DNA of 64,000 nt from Nereocystis luetkeana (taxonomy: Eukaryota; Sar; Phaeophyceae; Laminariales; Laminariaceae). The translations under genes were made by a program, and so were the position numbers. The notes beneath the pieces are model-generated. The model was not told the origin of the DNA. It was given only the letters and a program-made list of their open reading frames with translations, and made no database searches. This document shows, one piece after another, positions 9,256-19,880 of the stretch; positions within the stretch are counted from its first letter, which is position 1; each line of letters starts with the position of its first letter. The stretch covers positions 10,312,727 to 10,376,726 of the forward strand of contig JARUPZ010000012.1 of assembly GCA_031213475.1 (NCBI GenBank), in the 5' to 3' direction.

Positions 9256-10545
9256 AAAAACATGACGACTATGTATACCTCGACGGCCACCGCGTCGTCG
9301 GGGGATGATGCAACACACAATTATGTCCCGAGTTTTCAAAGTGCAAGGACTGGTGTTGTATGGCACGGGCTCAACGCGATCCCTCCCGTGCTTCAGCACT
9401 GCTGGGCGGTCAGGCTGCTCGTACACGGTTGGCAACACTGTTGAAGGTGTCGTTGATTCGGTCGCTCTTTCGGGGTCCCAACGAGGTTATAAGGGAGAGC
9501 CGACGATTGTGGTGGGTTCCTTGGTGGTGTGGGGTATCCCGAGCAGGACAGGCTTTATGTAGGTAGTTTCTCGTGCAGGCTCCGTTTGCTACCGGGTGAT
9601 TGTCGTCGTCATGAGTCCCCTACCAGAGCGTGTTGGCAGCTGTTTTTTCCCATTTTTGTTTTCTTTTTTCTTTCTTCTTTTTTTCTTTTCTCGTCTGATT
9701 GTTGTGATTTATACGAGGTGTGAGTATTTGTGACGGAAACGTGATAGTTTGACTAGCTGAGAGTGTGTGAAGAGGTATTTCTTTCGAGGTTGCCCCTGGA
9801 GGAGGTATTTTCCTTCCTTTGCCGGTTTTTGTTGTTGTTTTGTAGTAGGCACGAATTGGAATGTTGACGATTGAGCTCGTATGCGAGCGAAAGAGCTAGG
9901 GGATTTGTGTTACCCATTGTCGTAAGGCTTTATACCCTTAGTCGGCAACTGGTTGACCTTTTACCAGTAGCTCAGGAGCCTATTTTGCCTGATCACAATG
10001 TAGCTGGGATGCATTGGCTCATACTGCAGATTGGGTTGGGTACTTGTGGGTGCGGCATTGTACTCCTGGGATGTTGCATACCTTGGGTGGTTCATCATGT
10101 GTTTTCCTGCGAAGACATGCCATGCCATGCCACGCCACGCCACGCCATGCCATGCCATGCCTGCTTGGTTGAATCGTTTCACACCTGTAACTACTTTTGG
10201 CCCTCAGATCTGTGGACCTAGAGGGCTCCAGTCTCGGCGCGTATTGCTTCAATCGTATTGATAGGGCTTTCACGTGTGTGTCTACCATCGTATGTTACCA
10301 GTGTGATCGTATATAGGGGGCGTCTAAATGGCCACTAAAGCTCCAAATGTACCCTTATATTTCCGATCAGGCTGGCAGAGTATAGCGCAGCATGGTACTT
10401 GTATAGTATACCAGCAGTATATTATCATATACCAGGTAGTATCATTTATGAATAATATAGCATAGTATAGTATGCAAGAACAGGCGTGTTTTTCCCGATG
10501 TTGGTGGCGCGTTCAGCATGGCTTGAGTACACAGTTAATAGCGGC
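9256..10545. other. No gene supported; (ATGCC)n microsatellite
   Basis: Several short open frames without recognisable features. A degenerate ATGCC/ACGCC repeat runs about 10118-10161. TACCAGGTA occurs at about 10429. Confidence 0.4.
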
Positions 10546-10645
10546 CCTCTCGCAAGAGTCCTGAAATCAAATGTTAGGCTGACATCCTCATGCTGGCTCT
10601 CGCAAGAGTCCTGAAATCAGATCTTAGGCTGACATCCTTACGCCG
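10546..10645. repeat. Tandem duplication, about 50 bp x 2
   Basis: Two adjacent units beginning CTCTCGCAAGAGTCCTGAAA and containing TTAGGCTGACATCCT, differing at a few positions. Confidence 0.9.
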
Positions 10646-10802
10646 GCGGAGCGAGAACGGGGTAGTTTTCTTACAATTTCCCTTGAATAGACGGCGAGCG
10701 TCTAGGCTACCTATTTCCCCCCAAACTTTTTTTGGTTTCTAAGCTCTCAAAGGTATGTTTTTTTCACGAGAGGGCCAGTACTAGTGGTACAAAAGAGTAC
10801 AG

Positions 10803-10964
10803 TAGTGACCCGTCTAATATGCGCCAAGCAGCAATACCGGCATTATTATAGCGGCAACCGGCACTATTTACTCCGCACACTGCCACACCGGTTGATCCCA
10901 TCTGTGCCAAGCCATTTCACAGGCACTATGTAGGGCAGCCGGCACTATAGAGGGGCCACTACTA
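10803..10964. mobile_element. MITE family D, copy 1
   Basis: About 162 bp. Inverted ends: AGTAGTGACCCGTCTA at the left and TATAGAGGGGCCACTACT at the right. The inside is rich in ACCGGCACTAT and CAATACCGGC motifs. Related copies at 19724-19880 and 49580-49770. It abuts family A copy 7. Confidence 0.75.
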
Positions 10965-11070
10965 TTACGGGGGACCATAGTTAATAGGACCAAAATATTG
11001 TTACTAAAAAAGGTTAAATATGTAGGTTTTTATGTATACCATAGGTCCTATTAACTATGGTCCCCCGTAG
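10965..11070. mobile_element. MITE family A, copy 7
   Basis: TTACGGGGGACCATAG...CTATGGTCCCCCGTAG, full-length, immediately next to MITE D copy 1. Confidence 0.9.
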
Positions 11071-11200
11071 TGCTGTTGTGTTCAAGGAACGGGCGTGTTT
11101 TCCTTGTCAGGTGGCGCGTTGTGGTGGCACGTTTAGCATGGCCCTGAGCGTTTTTACCTCAGCCGCGTGACACCTCCGTCCCCGCCGTGCATACCTACGT

Positions 11201-11234
<34 letters not shown>

Positions 11235-12317
11235 CAGCAACAGGAGGAGCAGGAGCAGCAGCAGGAGCAGTAGTACGTAATATCGTGAAGGCAAGACGAC
11301 GGTAGAAGTTTTTTTTGGCTGAGGGCGGGACCGCGCAGGGAGTCAGTTTCGCCAAACGACGCTCCATATCGCTGTTGTTCTTGGGGCAGTGACCTAGACT
11401 GTGTAGGAGGGGGGGGGGGGTACTCATGACATGCATGGCCGTAGTCGTAGACTATGTCGGGGGGGGGGGGGGGGTGTACTTGAAACACCTGGGATCATGT
11501 CATAGTTATTTCGCTAAATAAACCGCGTTCTGTGTCGTTGCTGTTCTTAGGGAAGTACGAACGTCTAGGGAATCTTTTTTCATGGAGCACCTGGGATTAT
11601 ATCATATCACTCTGTCGGGAAATGCAAAAGACCGCTTTGACATTCTTCATGGCATTCCCAAACGGTGCGCTACAACATGTTGGTCTGATCTCGCGTGGAC
11701 AAGTGGAGTTGTCGGGCGGTGTTTTTTTTTTTGCAGCCACGATTATTAGTGACTGCAGTAGTAGTAAGACGAGTAAACCTTGCGCACCTCAGACAGGCAG
11801 TTCATGATCTATCTATCTACAGATCATCTACAAATAGATCATCTACAGTAGTTCCTCACTTGCCTTTGCCAGAAATTGTGCAGGACCTGTATGGGGCAGA
11901 TCCAACCCGCGGGAAAAAAACGCTACGTGCGTGCACCATGCGGATTATTTCGGGTCCCACCCGTCAATATGAGCTACCAGTAAATTTTATGTATGAGATC
12001 GGGAATACCTATTATTAATATTAGACCTGCCTTGAAGGGTCTGGATCATCATCAGGTGGGAAAATGACGGTCGTGCCCGAAGTGTGAACCCATGTCTGGC
12101 GTATGTGTTACTGCTGACGTAGTGTACCACCGTCCACCGTACGGCTGACAGGCGCTAGTGTTATACTTTCGATTTTTTTTTTGGATTTCGGTCCGCTGTT
12201 TGTGCAACTACAAGCTGAAACAAGTCAGTGAATCTGTTTCTTCTGTGATACCTTGTATGATACCTGCAGTAGGCACTGGACAGCTAGTATTATTAATAAT
12301 GAACAACTGCTGTAGGG
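11071..12317. other. No gene supported; CAG-rich and poly(G) tracts
   Basis: A CAG/GAG-rich stretch at 11201-11272 and G runs at about 11409-11420 and 11460-11474. Short open frames give only repeat-encoded Ala/Cys/Ser runs. Confidence 0.4.
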
Positions 12318-12414
12318 TACACCCTTTTAGAACCGCAGTCCCGTTTTGGGTACAAACTACTTGAATTTTGAGTGTTATGTCCCCGAAATGGGACTGCGGT
12401 TCTAAAAGGGTTAA
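12318..12414. mobile_element. MITE family B, copy 5
   Basis: CCCTTTTAGAACCGCAGTCC left arm, complete right arm ending AAAAGGG followed by TTAA. The left flank is TACA, not TTAA. Confidence 0.87.
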
Positions 12415-12432
12415 GTATGAATAGTATTAAGT

Positions 12433-12755
12433 GTCCCCGGTGGCTTGGTAGGTGGTCCGCGTGCCTATCAAGATCAATTGCGTGGGTTCAAGTCTCACCG
12501 AGTGCACATGCTCGCAGGGACTTTTTCTTGCATGTAAAAATTGATTAGCGGAAAGCGCGAGAGCGTGAGTTATGAAAATAGCTACATTCGATGAATATCG
12601 ACGAGCAGTGGGAATGCTGAGCCCTATGCGCGACAAAAAAATAAAGGCACGTACCGGGGGGGAGAAGGGACGACACCTGTGACCACGGCTTATCCAGAAG
12701 ATCGCCGAGGGTAAAATCTCTTACGAGCTTGGCTGGAAAGTAAAAGTCATGTTCT
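12433..12755 (+). mobile_element. tRNA-derived SINE, family S2, copy 1
   Basis: Head GTCCCCGGTGGCTTGGTAGG (A box) and GTGGGTTCAAGTCTCACC (B box). The body includes AGCGGAAAGCGCGAGAGCG, ATCGACGAGCAGTGGGAATG, ATGCGCGACAAAAA and AAAGGCACGTACCGGGGG. The central part matches the body of the other SINE families here. Full-length of about 320 bp. Confidence 0.87.
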
Positions 12756-12804
12756 TCCATAAATAGTACTATAATAATATGTACTTTTTTGCATTCTCCG
12801 GTAG

Positions 12805-12900
12805 ATTGTTAAAAATATAGCAGTCCCGTTTCGAGGACGAACTACTTCGATTTTGAGTGGATTGTCCCCACATGTGGGACTGCAGTCCTAAAAGGGTTAA
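12805..12900. mobile_element. MITE family B, copy 6 (left end eroded)
   Basis: AGCAGTCCCGTTTCGAGGAC at the left, CAGTCCTAAAAGGG then TTAA at the right. Confidence 0.8.
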
Positions 12901-13393
12901 GCTCACCGCACTTCCACGTGTAGAACACGTGTCTTGTGTCAATGTAGCCCGTCGTATGTACAGGCAGTAGTATCATAGTTAGCCTTTTTTGTTAGTAGTA
13001 GTGGTGGTGTTGCTGTTCTGACAGTCTGCACCCCCCCTGCTCTCAGAACTCCCTGAGAGCCAGGAGAGTGGGAATCATCAAGATAAGACATCAATCTCTG
13101 TGGGTGAGTACACACGTCTAGGCCGACCTGCATTATTACAGCAGTAGTCGGGCCTGCCCCATACTGTACTGCCCCTTTTGTTTTCCGGTAGTCAGCTAAC
13201 TACACCCCAATCCTATCAAACTTGTCAGCTTTTGCTTCCGGGCCAACTCCTCGCCTATATTAACCCCATGTATACGTGTCGGAGACAAAGTACTTGGTAC
13301 TAAATTAAAGTAGACTACTACTGTACTTGTGCCGTACAGTATTAACACTGTTGTAGTAGTTTTTTACCAGGTATGTAGTCTCGGTGTTGTACG
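12901..13393. other. No gene seen
   Basis: Ordinary sequence with one TACCAGGTA at about 13366. Short frames only. Confidence 0.4.
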
Positions 13394-13485
13394 TTTTTAG
13401 TGCTGCAGTCCCGTTTTGGGGACAAACTCCTCACGATTTGAGTCGTCTGTCCCCATAAAGGGACTGCAGTTCTAAAAGTGTTCAA
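13394..13485. mobile_element. MITE family B, copy 7 (eroded ends)
   Basis: CTGCAGTCCCGTTTTGGGG at the left, GCAGTTCTAAAAGTGTTCAA at the right. Confidence 0.8.
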
Positions 13486-13594
13486 GGGTCACCACCAAGC
13501 AAGTTATCAGACTGAGCGTGTACGATCGATATTCCAGCGATACAGAAGTCTGCGGGGCAGTTATTAATAATAGTTATGAAATTCTACGTATGTA

Positions 13595-13745
13595 TGATTA
13601 TCGACGAGCACAGTTAGTGGGAATGCTGAAACCCTCTCTCTGCGCGATAAAAAAGAAGGCAATTGGGTGCCCGGAAGAGACCGGAATAGAGGAGGGGAGA
13701 CAAGTAGCTGTCACCAGGGCTCGCCCAGAGACCTGAAAAGCATGT
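13595..13745 (+). mobile_element. Decayed SINE body (family S2-like)
   Basis: ATCGACGAGCA, GTGGGAATGCTGAAACCCT, TGCGCGATAAAAAAG and CACCAGGGCTCGCCCAGAG match the S2 body in order. No tRNA-like head is recognisable. Confidence 0.65.
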
Positions 13746-14280
13746 AAAAAAATGGTGGTCACATAATTTTATACTCTGAAATCAAGAAATTCGACGGTGA
13801 TTGGAGGCGTCGGCGTTTGGGCGGGGATGTATTTTTTGCTGGTGGATGTCGCCTTTTTTCTTGGTCGATAAGCACAAAAGCGCAGAGCAATCACAGTCAG
13901 CCGTGAAAATTTTGAACAGAAAATTATGAAAATATGCCCTGTCTCGCTCTGTTTGCTTCTTCTGGGTGCATGCTCAGATCGTGATTTTTCGAAAATAGCA
14001 GCCCTGTTCTGTTCGCCTCTGGCTGCATGCTGCATGTTGTCGTTACTTTTCGATTTCGACGTCAAGACGTATTATACGTATGCTTTTGAATTTTCGTACT
14101 TTTTTCGACTTTTTTCTCTTTGTACCAACACTTTTCGGCCAAACACCAAGTACTCCCACACGGGAAGCCCGGCCGGATGTAACATGTATAAGCGTAGATG
14201 TGCTGTTTTGTTTGCTTCTTCTGGCTGCGTGCACGTTGTTTCGTACTGGTAGGAATACGGCGTGTCTACCTGGTGCAGGT
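13746..14280. other. No gene seen
   Basis: Repeated TGTTTGCTTCTTCTGG-type motifs at about 13950 and 14210 suggest an old internal duplication. No protein features. Confidence 0.4.
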
Positions 14281-14830
14281 AGGTGTTACTATTTCGCCAA
14301 TTACCCGGGTACTCGCGAGTAATACCCGGCTTGCAAATAAATACCCGTCACGGGTGAGAGTAGCACTTCATACTCGCCGAGTGATTGGGGCACGGTACCC
14401 GAGTTCGTTCCGGGTGCCGGTTGATTTACCTTGAATATCCGGAGATGACAACTTGATAACCTCTGAATAGCGTCCCCTATTTGGTACATATTCTCGAGGA
14501 AACCCTTTTCAAATTGAACATGCAGTCTCATGCATCACATTTCACACCATACTAAAGGTGTTACGCTTTCCCCAGTTGCCCGGGTGCTCGCGAGTATTAC
14601 CCGTCTTCTTGCTAATACCCGTCATGGGCACGGGTAGCTAATCAATACTCACCGACTATTTGGGCCCCGGGCACTCGGGTACTCGGCTGCTGGACGTGTA
14701 CCCGGGTGTTATACGGGTAGCCGGGTACCCGGGTATCCGCCCAAAATGGCCGTAAATACTCGCGAGTATCCGGGGTATTTTTTTCCCGAAGTTGGTGAGT
14801 ACCCGTTTAAGAAGGGGTATTTGTCGGGTA
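14281..14830. repeat. GC-rich palindrome block with two diverged direct repeats
   Basis: Segments 14283-14425 and 14573-14700 share ACTCGCGAGTA, AATACCCG, CCGTCA.GGGCACGGGT and CTCRCCGA motifs. The block is full of perfect short palindromes bounded by TA: TACCCGGGTA, TACTCGCGAGTA, GTACCCGAG. No coding features. Confidence 0.75.
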
Positions 14831-15099
14831 GCACCTCTTTCTTGTACCTGGTACCTGTTATATTGTCTTTTCATTCTGCTTCTTGGCTCTCACGGCGTTT
14901 TTCTCTTAGGCTGGCACACAGCGTTATTTCTAGTTTTTCAAGTACCTGCTGCAAGATGCCTGATTGATGGAGTTTTTCTGTGTCGAATAGCTCGGCACGC
15001 CCCGCCTTTATGCTCGAATCTATATATTGCCCACTACTACAGATAAGAGCAACATGCTTATTTAGGCTTGTTAGGCTTGTCACGAGACGCTCTAGATCA

Positions 15100-15192
15100 A
15101 CCTTGTTAGAACTGCGGTCCCGTTTTGGGGTCAAACCACTCAATTTCTAAGTAGTTTATCCCCAAAACGGGACTGCCGTCCTAAACGGGTAC
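15100..15192. mobile_element. MITE family B, copy 8
   Basis: GTTAGAACTGCGGTCCCG at the left and CCGTCCTAAACGGGTA at the right. TTAA flanks lost. Confidence 0.83.
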
Positions 15193-15273
15193 CCATGGTG
15201 GAAGAATAGGATATTAGTAATTATTAATAGTTGTGTCGAATAAATAAATAGATGTATGTGCAAGTACGTACTA

Positions 15274-15378
15274 TTACGGGGGGCCATAGTTAACAGGACC
15301 AAATATTGTTAGTAAAAATGGTTAAACATATAGGTTTTTATGTGTACCATAGGTCTTGTTAACTATGGTCCCCCGTAA
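15274..15378. mobile_element. MITE family A, copy 8
   Basis: Intact TTACGGGGG / CCCCCGTAA ends with TA flanks (CTA...TAC). Confidence 0.9.
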
Positions 15379-15756
15379 TACTGCGTTGCTGTAGTTCTAG
15401 TTCTGCGCGTTTTTTTATGGTTGTCATAAGAATACGAAGTGTTGTGATTGTTTCGAAATCATACATACCAAACGACCAGTACCTGGTACGTGATCATACT
15501 GCAGAGTAGTACCGCTCGTATCCGGTGTGGCTTTCTTTGCCGCTGGTTGTGGTAGCAGAGGTAATCGGTGCTCGTCGTGAGAACAATTTTGTGTTACCTT
15601 ACTCGTACTGCTGTAGTCTCGTAGACTATCGAGTTAGTTAGTACCAGGTAAGCTACCTGTCGTCTACCAGTAAATTATGAACAATTTAACTTGTTTATTA
15701 GATTGTTTTTTCGTTTTTGGGGCTCGAGAGGGAAAAAGTGCAGAAAAGGAGCGGCA
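15379..15756. other. No gene seen
   Basis: Two TACCWGGTA motifs (about 15480, 15646). Nothing else recognised. Confidence 0.4.
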
Positions 15757-16196
15757 CGATTGATTGATCCAAGATTGATACCTGATACCTGATACCTGGC
15801 ACAGCCATACATGGGCCACACGAAGCAGCCGCCCTGTCTGTGGCCTGTGGCTGCTGGGATCCAGCAGTCAGTAGATGGTTGTATAGGGGAGGGAGAATGC
15901 GTGTGCGTGCAACGAACGGAAGGAGAGAGCTACGATGTACGCGCAGCATAACAACATTGAATTGATTGCTTGATGATCAGGAGGCAGAAAATAATGGTTG
16001 ATTCAAGCATACCTGGTAGACCACACAGAGCAGCAGCCCTGTCGGTTGCCTGTGGCTGCTGGGGTCCAGCAGTCAGCATAGTAGTATCGTATAGGGGAGG
16101 GAGGGTGTATCCGAGTCCGAGTGCAACGAACGGAAGGAGAGAGTTACAATCAGCAGTATTATTTCGTAGGACTTGCGCACAGCATAATATAGATGA
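15757..16196. repeat. Direct duplication, two units of about 200 bp
   Basis: Units 15757-15957 and 15993-16196 share CAGCAGTCAG, GTATAGGGGAGGGAG, GCAACGAACGGAAGGAGAGA and GCGCAGCATAA. The first has a TACCTGATACCTGATACCTGG run where the second has a single TACCTGGTA. Confidence 0.85.
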
Positions 16197-16310
16197 TTAC
16201 CGTATGATTTACGATTATTAATAGTAGTGATGACGATTCTGATGGTGATGATTCTGATGATGATGATGATGTTTATGCTAAAGATGATGAGGATACTGTC
16301 TGTCGCGCGC

Positions 16311-16416
16311 TTAACCCTTTTAGGACTGTTAGGACTGCAGTTCCGGTTTGGGAACAAACCGCTCAATTTCTAAGTAGTATGTACCTTAAACGGGACTGCA
16401 GTGCTAAAAGACTTAA
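16311..16416. mobile_element. MITE family B, copy 9
   Basis: Flanked by TTAA on both sides (GCTTAACCC...GACTTAACTC), with a 9-bp internal duplication TTAGGACTG in the left arm. Confidence 0.85.
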
Positions 16417-16489
16417 CTCGTCGTTTTTCACATCGCTATACATTACATTATCTATTTTTTTATCCTCCGGCGGATTGGTAACAATAAAG

Positions 16490-16586
16490 CTTGACCCTTT
16501 TAGAACCGCAGTCCCGTTTTTGGGACAAACCAGTCAAATTATAAGTAATTTGTCCCAAAACGGGACTGCAGTGCTAAAAGGGTTAA
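16490..16586. mobile_element. MITE family B, copy 10
   Basis: Left flank TTGA, right flank TTAA, complete arms. Confidence 0.87.
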
Positions 16587-17033
16587 TCTCACCACACTTC
16601 CACGTTCTCGTGTCGTCTGTCAATTTAACCTACATCGCTATATACTATAATCAAGACACGAAGTAAAGGGTTTAATAGACTACCACCGTAAAGAGCGTTG
16701 ATTGACTTCGCAGGGCTAGGGGTGCGATGGTTTTTTAGTCGACCAGGGTGCTATTATTAGTAAGGTCGAACACTATTAAATATTAATAGATATATATGCG
16801 GAAGGCTCTGTACCAGATATTTCATGTTTTGTTGTTATCACGTACCAGGTAATACACAAGTAATAGTAGATACCTAGCACGTGGCGTTAGTACTGCCTGG
16901 CATCTGTCGCGTTGTATGACGATTTCATGTATCATGCTGTGAAAGTAGACCACTATGTCCCAAAATGTAGTCACCGTTAGTACATTGATATAGAACACAA
17001 GCGTTCCTTATATTGCGGTAAATAGTGGTAGAC
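16587..17033. other. No gene seen
   Basis: Contains TATTAATA (about 16778) and TACCAGGTA (about 16843). No coding signal. Confidence 0.4.
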
Positions 17034-17379
17034 GCGTTCTACGATAGAGGTAGCACATTTCCGCTCTACTATTTTCTGAATGGCGGGGCTCCTTAACCCC
17101 TTTAGAACTCCAGTCCCGTTTTGGGGACAAGGCACTCAACTTCCAAGTAATTTGTCCCCAATTGTCCCCAAAACGAGACTGCAGTCCTAAAAGGGATAAC
17201 CCAAAACTGTCGGAAAGCCAATCTTGTTGGAAAAATGACGTGTTTGTATTCGGTCCATGGGTGTATCCATTGGAATGCACATTGAGTTTTGCTGATGTCA
17301 GTTTTCGGGTGAGGCATGCATGGAGCTGGTTGAGTGGGGAGCTTCAGAAAAATCAGGGCAAACCTTTATCGCAGAACGC
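17034..17379. mobile_element. MITE family C, copy 2, containing a family B MITE
   Basis: Ends GCGTTCTACGATAGAGGT and ACCTTTATCGCAGAACGC are inverted. The interior matches copy 1 (CACATTTCCGCT, GTCAGTTTTCGGGTGA, CTTCAGAAA). A family B MITE at 17093-17200 splits it. Confidence 0.85.
17093..17200. mobile_element. MITE family B, copy 11
   Basis: Left flank CCTTAACCCC (TTAA). The right flank is GGATAACCC, a mutated TTAA. The right arm has a duplicated TTGTCCCCAA. Inserted in MITE C copy 2. Confidence 0.87.
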
Positions 17380-17505
17380 CTCGGTATATTACATACCTCG
17401 ATGATCATGGTATTACGCATTTATTTGCAGTATTTCGTTTTTTTTTCGGTTCGCCACTGTGTAGATAGATACGAAAATATTCGTCGTACTCGTATTTATA
17501 CCGTA

Positions 17506-17602
17506 TTAACCCTTTTAGAACCGCAGTCCCGTTTTGGGGACAAACCTCTCAAACTTCAAGTAGTTTGTCCCCAAAACGGGACTGCGGTTCTAAAGGGGTT
17601 AA
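17506..17602. mobile_element. MITE family B, copy 12 (intact)
   Basis: Perfect TTAA on both sides, nearly perfect inverted arms. Confidence 0.92.
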
Positions 17603-17607
17603 GAGAC

Positions 17608-17935
17608 GACCCTCGGGGTTTTTCAAACCACCGAGGGGTCCACGGAAAACTCGCCTTTGCTGCTCGGAGCAGAGACGGTGTCATCGCCGAGGGCGGCTAA
17701 GAAGAGTGGGAAGCGGTATCGGGGGGTCGTCGAAGCGGCGGACTGTTTCATGACGAGGTGGCACTGGGGCGAGGTGGAGAGAAGCTGGGCAGGCCACGCA
17801 GCTCAGGACACCAAGAAGACCGGCGACAAGGGGAGGGGGGGGGGGGGGGGGCAGCCGTACTGATGCAGCTGTTGTTGACGAATGCAGAAACGAACTGATG
17901 GATCGGATGGCGAGGTGTCGATCCGACTAGCCCTT
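17608..17935 (+). mobile_element. LINE III, C-terminal fragment
   Basis: Frames give FQTTEGSTENSPLLLGAETV (17615-17680), then AAKKSGKRYRGVVEAADCFM (about 17695-17755) and a final MDRMARCRSD ending at a stop at about 17927. These align in order with FRATEGSTEVAPLVFGVET, AAKKAGKWYRGILEAAERFM and ADRVARHQVD of the fragment at 40621-41293. Frameshifted and 5'-truncated. Confidence 0.75.
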
Positions 17936-18489
17936 TAATTCCAGTAGTGTTTTGTTTGCTCCTTGCTGGGTTGGTCTGTGGAGGGGGCACGACAGCGGCA
18001 GTACTGACGCTTGACAACGCTATTTTCGAGAGCAGGAAGGAGGCGGCATAGGGTGCGGCAAGGTCCCCGAGCGGTTTAGTAGCCGAGACGGGAACCCTGT
18101 TACTGCGATCACCGCCTTGATGACTATTTTCTCCTTCCTCGCTTCTTTCTTGCTTTCTGCTCGCTTCTCCCTTTGTCCTTTTTTCCCCACTGGCCGTCCC
18201 TCTGCCGGTATCTTCCTCTTCTTCGTGTTGCTTCGTCCGTGCAGCATCTGCTCCTCTTGAGCTTGTATGTGTCTCTTCCATTAATAGCTGCCTGATGCAT
18301 TTGCGCTCCTTGTGTTCTGTTTTTATTTTTTGTTCATGTTTGTATTGTCTTGTTATTATTTTTTGGTCTGGCTGTGTTGTTGTGTTCTCGTACCCGATAC
18401 GTTTGGCATTTCACTTGCATCACCAGTAATTTGCGATAATTTTTGTACTGTTTCTTTCGGTCTCACATTTTGTGACCACGTGACGGTAT
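17936..18489. other. No gene supported
   Basis: A 177-codon minus-strand frame spans 17748-18281, but it overlaps the LINE fragment and is compositionally biased (Glu/Arg/Ser), so it is not called. Confidence 0.4.
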
Positions 18490-19200
18490 GAATGTTTTAT
18501 GCTTGCCATCCGCCAAGGTGTAGAGTTGTTCTAACAAAAAGTGAAGGGACTCTCCAGAACATAAGCTCGGCAGTATCATACGACAAATTAAAACCGATGT
18601 GACGGACATACATGAAGACCACCACACCCAACACCCCTCCATCTCACCCACCGAAAAACGGCCACTCCCCTCCTTAAGCACCCCCTAAGAAGCATCTACC
18701 AAAACCCGCAGCCCATCAAAATGGTTGGTTTATAACTGCTACGCGCATGCTTCGACGCGCAGAAGGCCGTGCGGTGTGCGGTGTTGCTGGTCTACACTGC
18801 TATCGGTAGTACCTAGGAGAGAGTCGCTGCGGTTTTCCTCTCTCTCTGTAGCTCTTCTACCTCCTCCAACCCCTCCCCCCACGTACTACCACTGCCTTTA
18901 CTCCCCGTACCCCTGTCCCTGCCACCTCCAACTGCAAGGGCCCAGTCTTCCCCCCCAAGCACTCCCGAAGAAGCATCTGCCAAAAACCCGCTGCCCATCA
19001 AAATGGCTGGTTTATAACTGCTACGCACATGTTCCAACGCACAGAAGGTCGTGCGGTGTTGCTGGTCTACGCTGCTATCGGCAATACCTAGGAGGGAGAC
19101 CCTGCCCTCTCGCTCTCTCTGTTGCTCTTTCACTTTTTTCTCGATCCCCCCCACCCCACGTACTACCACTCTACCTTTACTCCCCGTACCCATAACCCTG
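18490..19200. repeat. Dispersed repeat P, copy 1 (internal tandem duplication)
   Basis: Contains GAAGAAGCATCTRCCAAAA followed by CCGCWGCCCATCAAAATGG, GGTCGTGCGGTGT and GGTCTACACTGCTATCGG twice (about 18690-18950 and 18965-19200). The same arrangement recurs at 37400-38115. At 18674 this copy has a single TTAA where the other copy carries a family B MITE. No convincing protein. Confidence 0.8.
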
Positions 19201-19232
19201 CCACCTCTCGGCTGGGTAATCGATCGATTCTT

Positions 19233-19535
19233 ACCCCTATAGCTCAGTAGGTAACACCTTCACATTTGACGTCGTCGAGGACATGGGTTCGAATCTCACG
19301 TCGAAAGTTTCTTTTATAGAAACGCTTGCGCGCGCGGTCCCTAAAGACACATTTCCCGGGTTCCTCGGGTATTTAAACGAAGCGGGTAGGTCAGCGTACG
19401 ACCGTATACGGTACCGACGCCCCAAAGATCCCGCCGTTCAGAGCGGGGGGGATTGTCGAAAGGATTTTACCCTGGGCTGGGCGATCGATCGATCGATCTT
19501 CTACCCCTATAGCTCAGTAGATAACACCTCACACA
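19233..19535 (+). mobile_element. tRNA-like SINE or tRNA pseudogene, two partial heads
   Basis: CCCCTATAGCTCAGTAGGTAA (A-box-like) at about 19231 and GGGTTCGAATCTC (B box) at about 19284. A second CCCCTATAGCTCAGTAGATAA begins at 19503 without a B box, next to a GATC run. The acceptor arms do not pair, so a functional tRNA is unlikely. Confidence 0.55.
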
Positions 19536-19723
19536 GATATCCTACTTCGAAGTAGAAGGGTTAATTATATTAGTGTTTTTTAGGGTCGATTTTTTCATGA
19601 TACACTATGGATATAAGAAACTCCTGTTTTCTGAGCTGAATTTAGTGTGGGACGCACCTTGCCTCACCTAAGAACTCGAGTCTGGCACACACACTAAAAT
19701 TTTCTTAAACGGTGTCGTGTATA

Positions 19724-19880
19724 CAGCAGGGGTCCCTTTATAGTGCCTGTGAATTGGCTTGGCACAGATGGGATGAATAACCAGTTTGGCCGTGTGTTAT
19801 AGATAGTGGTGCCAATAGTGCCGCTTGCCGCTAAAATAATGCCGGCATTGTTGGCTGGCGCATAGAAGAGGGACCAGTAC
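19724..19880. mobile_element. MITE family D, copy 2
   Basis: GGGGTCCCTTTATAGTGCC at the left, GCATAGAAGAGGGACCAG at the right, with AATGCCGGCATTGTTGGC inside. It matches copies 1 and 3 in reversed orientation. Confidence 0.7.
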
